A stretch of DNA of 64,000 bases, from assembly GCF_006363915.1 (NCBI RefSeq), contig NZ_CP040946.1; one strand, given 5' to 3'. Below the pieces are notes generated by a model. That model saw only the letters and a list, made by a program, of their open reading frames with translations, searched no databases and was not told where the DNA came from. The position numbers and the translations under genes were made by a program. Each line of letters begins with the position of its first letter. Position 1 is the first letter of the stretch. This stretch comes from Methylophilus medardensis (GTDB lineage Bacteria > Pseudomonadota > Gammaproteobacteria > Burkholderiales > Methylophilaceae). Below, piece after piece: positions 61,789 through 64,000 of this stretch.

Positions 61789-63954
61789 ATGCTAAAAGCT
61801 GTTGAACAAAAGAAGGTCCTGTCAGAAGGCGTTGCCGTTGAGATTCCAGTGCAACCCGTCTCGCTGGATATCTGGGATAAAAAATACCGCCTGAAAACCA
61901 AGTCCGGCGAGCATGTAGACCTGGATATGGATGATTCTTACAGCCGCGTTGCCCGCGCATTGGCCGATGTTGAAACCACGGATGACAAAAAAGCCGAATG
62001 GCATGAAAAATTCTTATGGGCACTGCGTCGCGGTGCCATCCCGGCGGGTCGGATTACCTCAAACGCCGGTGCTCAAGAACACAAACCAGCGACTTCAACC
62101 ATTAACTGCACGGTGTCTGGCGTGGTTGAAGACAGCATGGACGATATTTTGGGCAAAGTGCACGAAGCCGGCCTGACCCTCAAAGCGGGTTGCGGCATCG
62201 GTTATGAATTTTCTACCCTGCGTCCAAAAGGTGCGTTTGTGGCAGGCGCAGGTGCCTACACCTCTGGCCCGCTGTCGTTCATGGATATTTACGACAAAAT
62301 GTGTTTCACCGTGTCGTCGGCTGGTGGCCGTCGTGGAGCGCAAATGGCCACGTTTGATATCAGCCACCCAGATGTGACCGACTTTATTAAAGCCAAGCGT
62401 GAAAATGGCCGTTTGCGTCAATTCAACTTAAGCTGCCTCATCACCAAAGAGTTTATGGAGGCGGTGAAAGCCGATGACGAATGGCGCTTGGCATTCCCCG
62501 TCACTGAGAAAGAAGCCATTATTGATGGCCTCAATGTGAACGACGAGTCGCAAGTGGTCTGGCGTGATTGGCCCATCAAGGGCAAATATCTGACCAAAAC
62601 CGAGGGCCCCGAAGCGGGTAAAGTGGCTTGCCGCATCTATAAAACCATCAAGGCGCGCCGCTTGTGGGATGTGATTATGTCCTCCACCTACGACTTTGCA
62701 GAGCCGGGCTTTATTTTGATCGACCGCGTCAACGAGATGAATAACAACTGGTTTTGCGAAAACATCCGCGCCACCAACCCTTGTGGTGAGCAACCACTGC
62801 CGCCATACGGAGCTTGCTTGTTAGGCTCGGTGAATCTCACCAGATTTGTGCGGCAACCGTTTACCGACGAGGCCTACTTTGATTGGGACGAATACCGTGA
62901 AGTGGTCAGCGTGTTTACCCGCATGCTCGATAACGTGGTTGAAATCAACGGCTTGCCCTTAGAGCAACAACGCCAAGAAATCGCGCGCAAACGCCGCCAT
63001 GGCATGGGCTACCTCGGTTTGGGCTCCACCCTCACCATGCTCAAAATGAAATACGGCGAAGAAGATTCAGTCAAATTCACCGAAGAAGTCACCCGCATCA
63101 TGGCCGAAGTGGGCTGGGAGATCGGCGTGCAACTGGCCGAAGAAAAAGGCCCGGCACCGATCATGGACGAAAAATTTGAAGTCACCGCCGACATGCTGCG
63201 CGTGCGCCCAGAAATGGCCGCCGATGGCATTAAAGTGGGCCAAAAACTGGCCGGTAAAGTGCTGCTGGGTAAATACAGCCGCTACATGCAGCAGTTTCCC
63301 GAAGGCCTGCGCAACCAGATCGCCACTAAAGGCGTGCGCTTTACGCACCATAGCTCTATTGCGCCGACGGGCACCATTTCACTGAGCCTTGCCAACAACG
63401 CCAGCAACGGCATCGAGCCGAGCTTTGCGCACCACTATGCGCGTAACGTGATTCGTGAGGGCAAAAAATCCAAAGAAAAAGTCGACGTATTTAGCTACGA
63501 GCTGTTGGCTTACCGTGAGCTGATTAACCCTAACGCGATGCCGTTTAGCGATAAGCCCGAAGAGCAGCTGCCAGACTACTTTTTAGATTCATCCACCATC
63601 ATGGCCAAAGCCCATGTGGATATTCAAGCGGCCGCACAAAAATGGATTGATAGCTCTATTTCAAAAACCATTAACGTGCCCACCGACTACGACTTTGAAG
63701 ACTTTAAAAACATCTATCTCTATGCCTACGACAAAGGCCTCAAAGGGTGCACCACTTTCCGGTTTAACCCAGAGGCTTTCCAAGGCGTGTTGGTGACCGA
63801 AAAAGACCTCGAGAGCACCACCTACAAGTTCACGCTTGAAGACGGCACCGAGATCGAAGCCAAAGGCAACGAAGAGATTGAGTACGACGGCGAGATTCAT
63901 ACGGCGGCAAACCTCTTTGATGCATTTAAAGAGGGCTACTACGGAAAGTTTTAG
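61789..63954 (+). CDS. nrdJ: Class II (adenosylcobalamin-dependent) ribonucleotide reductase, large part
   Basis: Reduces ribonucleotides to deoxyribonucleotides with adenosylcobalamin, independent of oxygen. From ATG 61789 (GGGAG upstream) the protein has 721 aa. Active-site cysteines are visible: C107 (STINCTVSGV), C332 (TNPCGEQPLPP) and C343 (GACLLGSVNL); the KAGCGIGYEFSTLRP and SAGGRRGAQMATFD segments follow class II. The C-terminus (EYDGEIHTAANLFDAFKEGYYGKF region) lacks the redox cysteine pair that normally re-reduces the active site. Pseudomonas class II enzymes are split into NrdJa and NrdJb; this resembles the NrdJa half, with NrdJb likely beyond the window. Confidence 0.92.
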   Translation: MLKAVEQKKVLSEGVAVEIPVQPVSLDIWDKKYRLKTKSGEHVDLDMDDSYSRVARALADVETTDDKKAEWHEKFLWALRRGAIPAGRITSNAGAQEHKPATSTINCTVSGVVEDSMDDILGKVHEAGLTLKAGCGIGYEFSTLRPKGAFVAGAGAYTSGPLSFMDIYDKMCFTVSSAGGRRGAQMATFDISHPDVTDFIKAKRENGRLRQFNLSCLITKEFMEAVKADDEWRLAFPVTEKEAIIDGLNVNDESQVVWRDWPIKGKYLTKTEGPEAGKVACRIYKTIKARRLWDVIMSSTYDFAEPGFILIDRVNEMNNNWFCENIRATNPCGEQPLPPYGACLLGSVNLTRFVRQPFTDEAYFDWDEYREVVSVFTRMLDNVVEINGLPLEQQRQEIARKRRHGMGYLGLGSTLTMLKMKYGEEDSVKFTEEVTRIMAEVGWEIGVQLAEEKGPAPIMDEKFEVTADMLRVRPEMAADGIKVGQKLAGKVLLGKYSRYMQQFPEGLRNQIATKGVRFTHHSSIAPTGTISLSLANNASNGIEPSFAHHYARNVIREGKKSKEKVDVFSYELLAYRELINPNAMPFSDKPEEQLPDYFLDSSTIMAKAHVDIQAAAQKWIDSSISKTINVPTDYDFEDFKNIYLYAYDKGLKGCTTFRFNPEAFQGVLVTEKDLESTTYKFTLEDGTEIEAKGNEEIEYDGEIHTAANLFDAFKEGYYGKF

Positions 63955-64000
63955 TGTTTGCCTGCTGCGCTCGCCATTGCGGCGTTAAAAAGCAGTTTTA

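Noticed and set aside
1..64000. CRISPR arrays, prophage or insertion sequences
   Set aside because: No regularly spaced direct repeats and no transposase, integrase or phage structural genes were seen.

Overview
The window looks like a chromosomal segment of a betaproteobacterium, probably Nitrosomonadales and possibly Methylophilaceae. The case rests on gene content and order: a pilP-pilQ-aroK-aroB run, an hprK-rapZ-EIIA-HPr-EI regulatory PTS cluster without a sugar permease, and B12-dependent metH and class II ribonucleotide reductase. No diagnostic methylotrophy gene is present, so the family assignment is an inference. Base composition looks even and I see no transposase, integrase, phage block or CRISPR array.

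Layout. 1-5.2 kb: end of the type IV pilus operon (pilP, pilQ), shikimate genes aroK and aroB, and dgt. 5.3-6.7 kb: dksA and folD on the minus strand. 6.8-7.1 kb: a tRNA-Pro/Arg/His cluster behind a strong promoter. 7.2-17.9 kb: a diguanylate cyclase gene followed by an eight-gene, end-overlapping operon for an MSHA-like pilus or secretion machine (lipoprotein secretin, TPR protein, ATPase with an MshEN-type N-terminus, platform protein, GspL-like and GspM-like proteins, two related pilin-like proteins). This is the most interesting region. 17.9-25.6 kb: a MoeB/ThiF enzyme, a BFD-like [2Fe-2S] protein, an unknown zinc-ribbon membrane protein, valS, a photolyase-like protein whose two domains appear to be in reversed order, and an NfeD/stomatin pair. 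25.7-32.5 kb: a three-gene transglutaminase/amidoligase, circularly permuted ATP-grasp/alpha-E and transglutaminase operon.

32.6-38.9 kb: a peptidoglycan amidase, a HAD phosphatase, a thiopurine-methyltransferase homologue, an HPPD-like VOC dioxygenase of unknown substrate, a small secreted protein and oligopeptidase A. 39-43.9 kb: regulatory PTS genes with HPr kinase, RapZ and hpf. 44-47 kb: alkB, a polysaccharide-deacetylase-like protein and an MFS transporter. 47.2-52.9 kb: a complete tripartite RND efflux system. 53.1-55.6 kb: a small membrane protein, LrgA/LrgB and a DUF2490-type outer-membrane protein. 55.6-64 kb: metH, a 557-bp element with large inverted repeats, waaA and nrdJ, the last behind a promoter with an NrdR box.

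How the genes work together: the pilus operon, the diguanylate cyclase and the MshEN-type ATPase suggest c-di-GMP control of surface attachment or secretion. HPr, EI, EIIA, HprK and RapZ form a phospho-signalling module rather than a sugar uptake route. Both methionine synthesis and deoxynucleotide synthesis encoded here depend on cobalamin.
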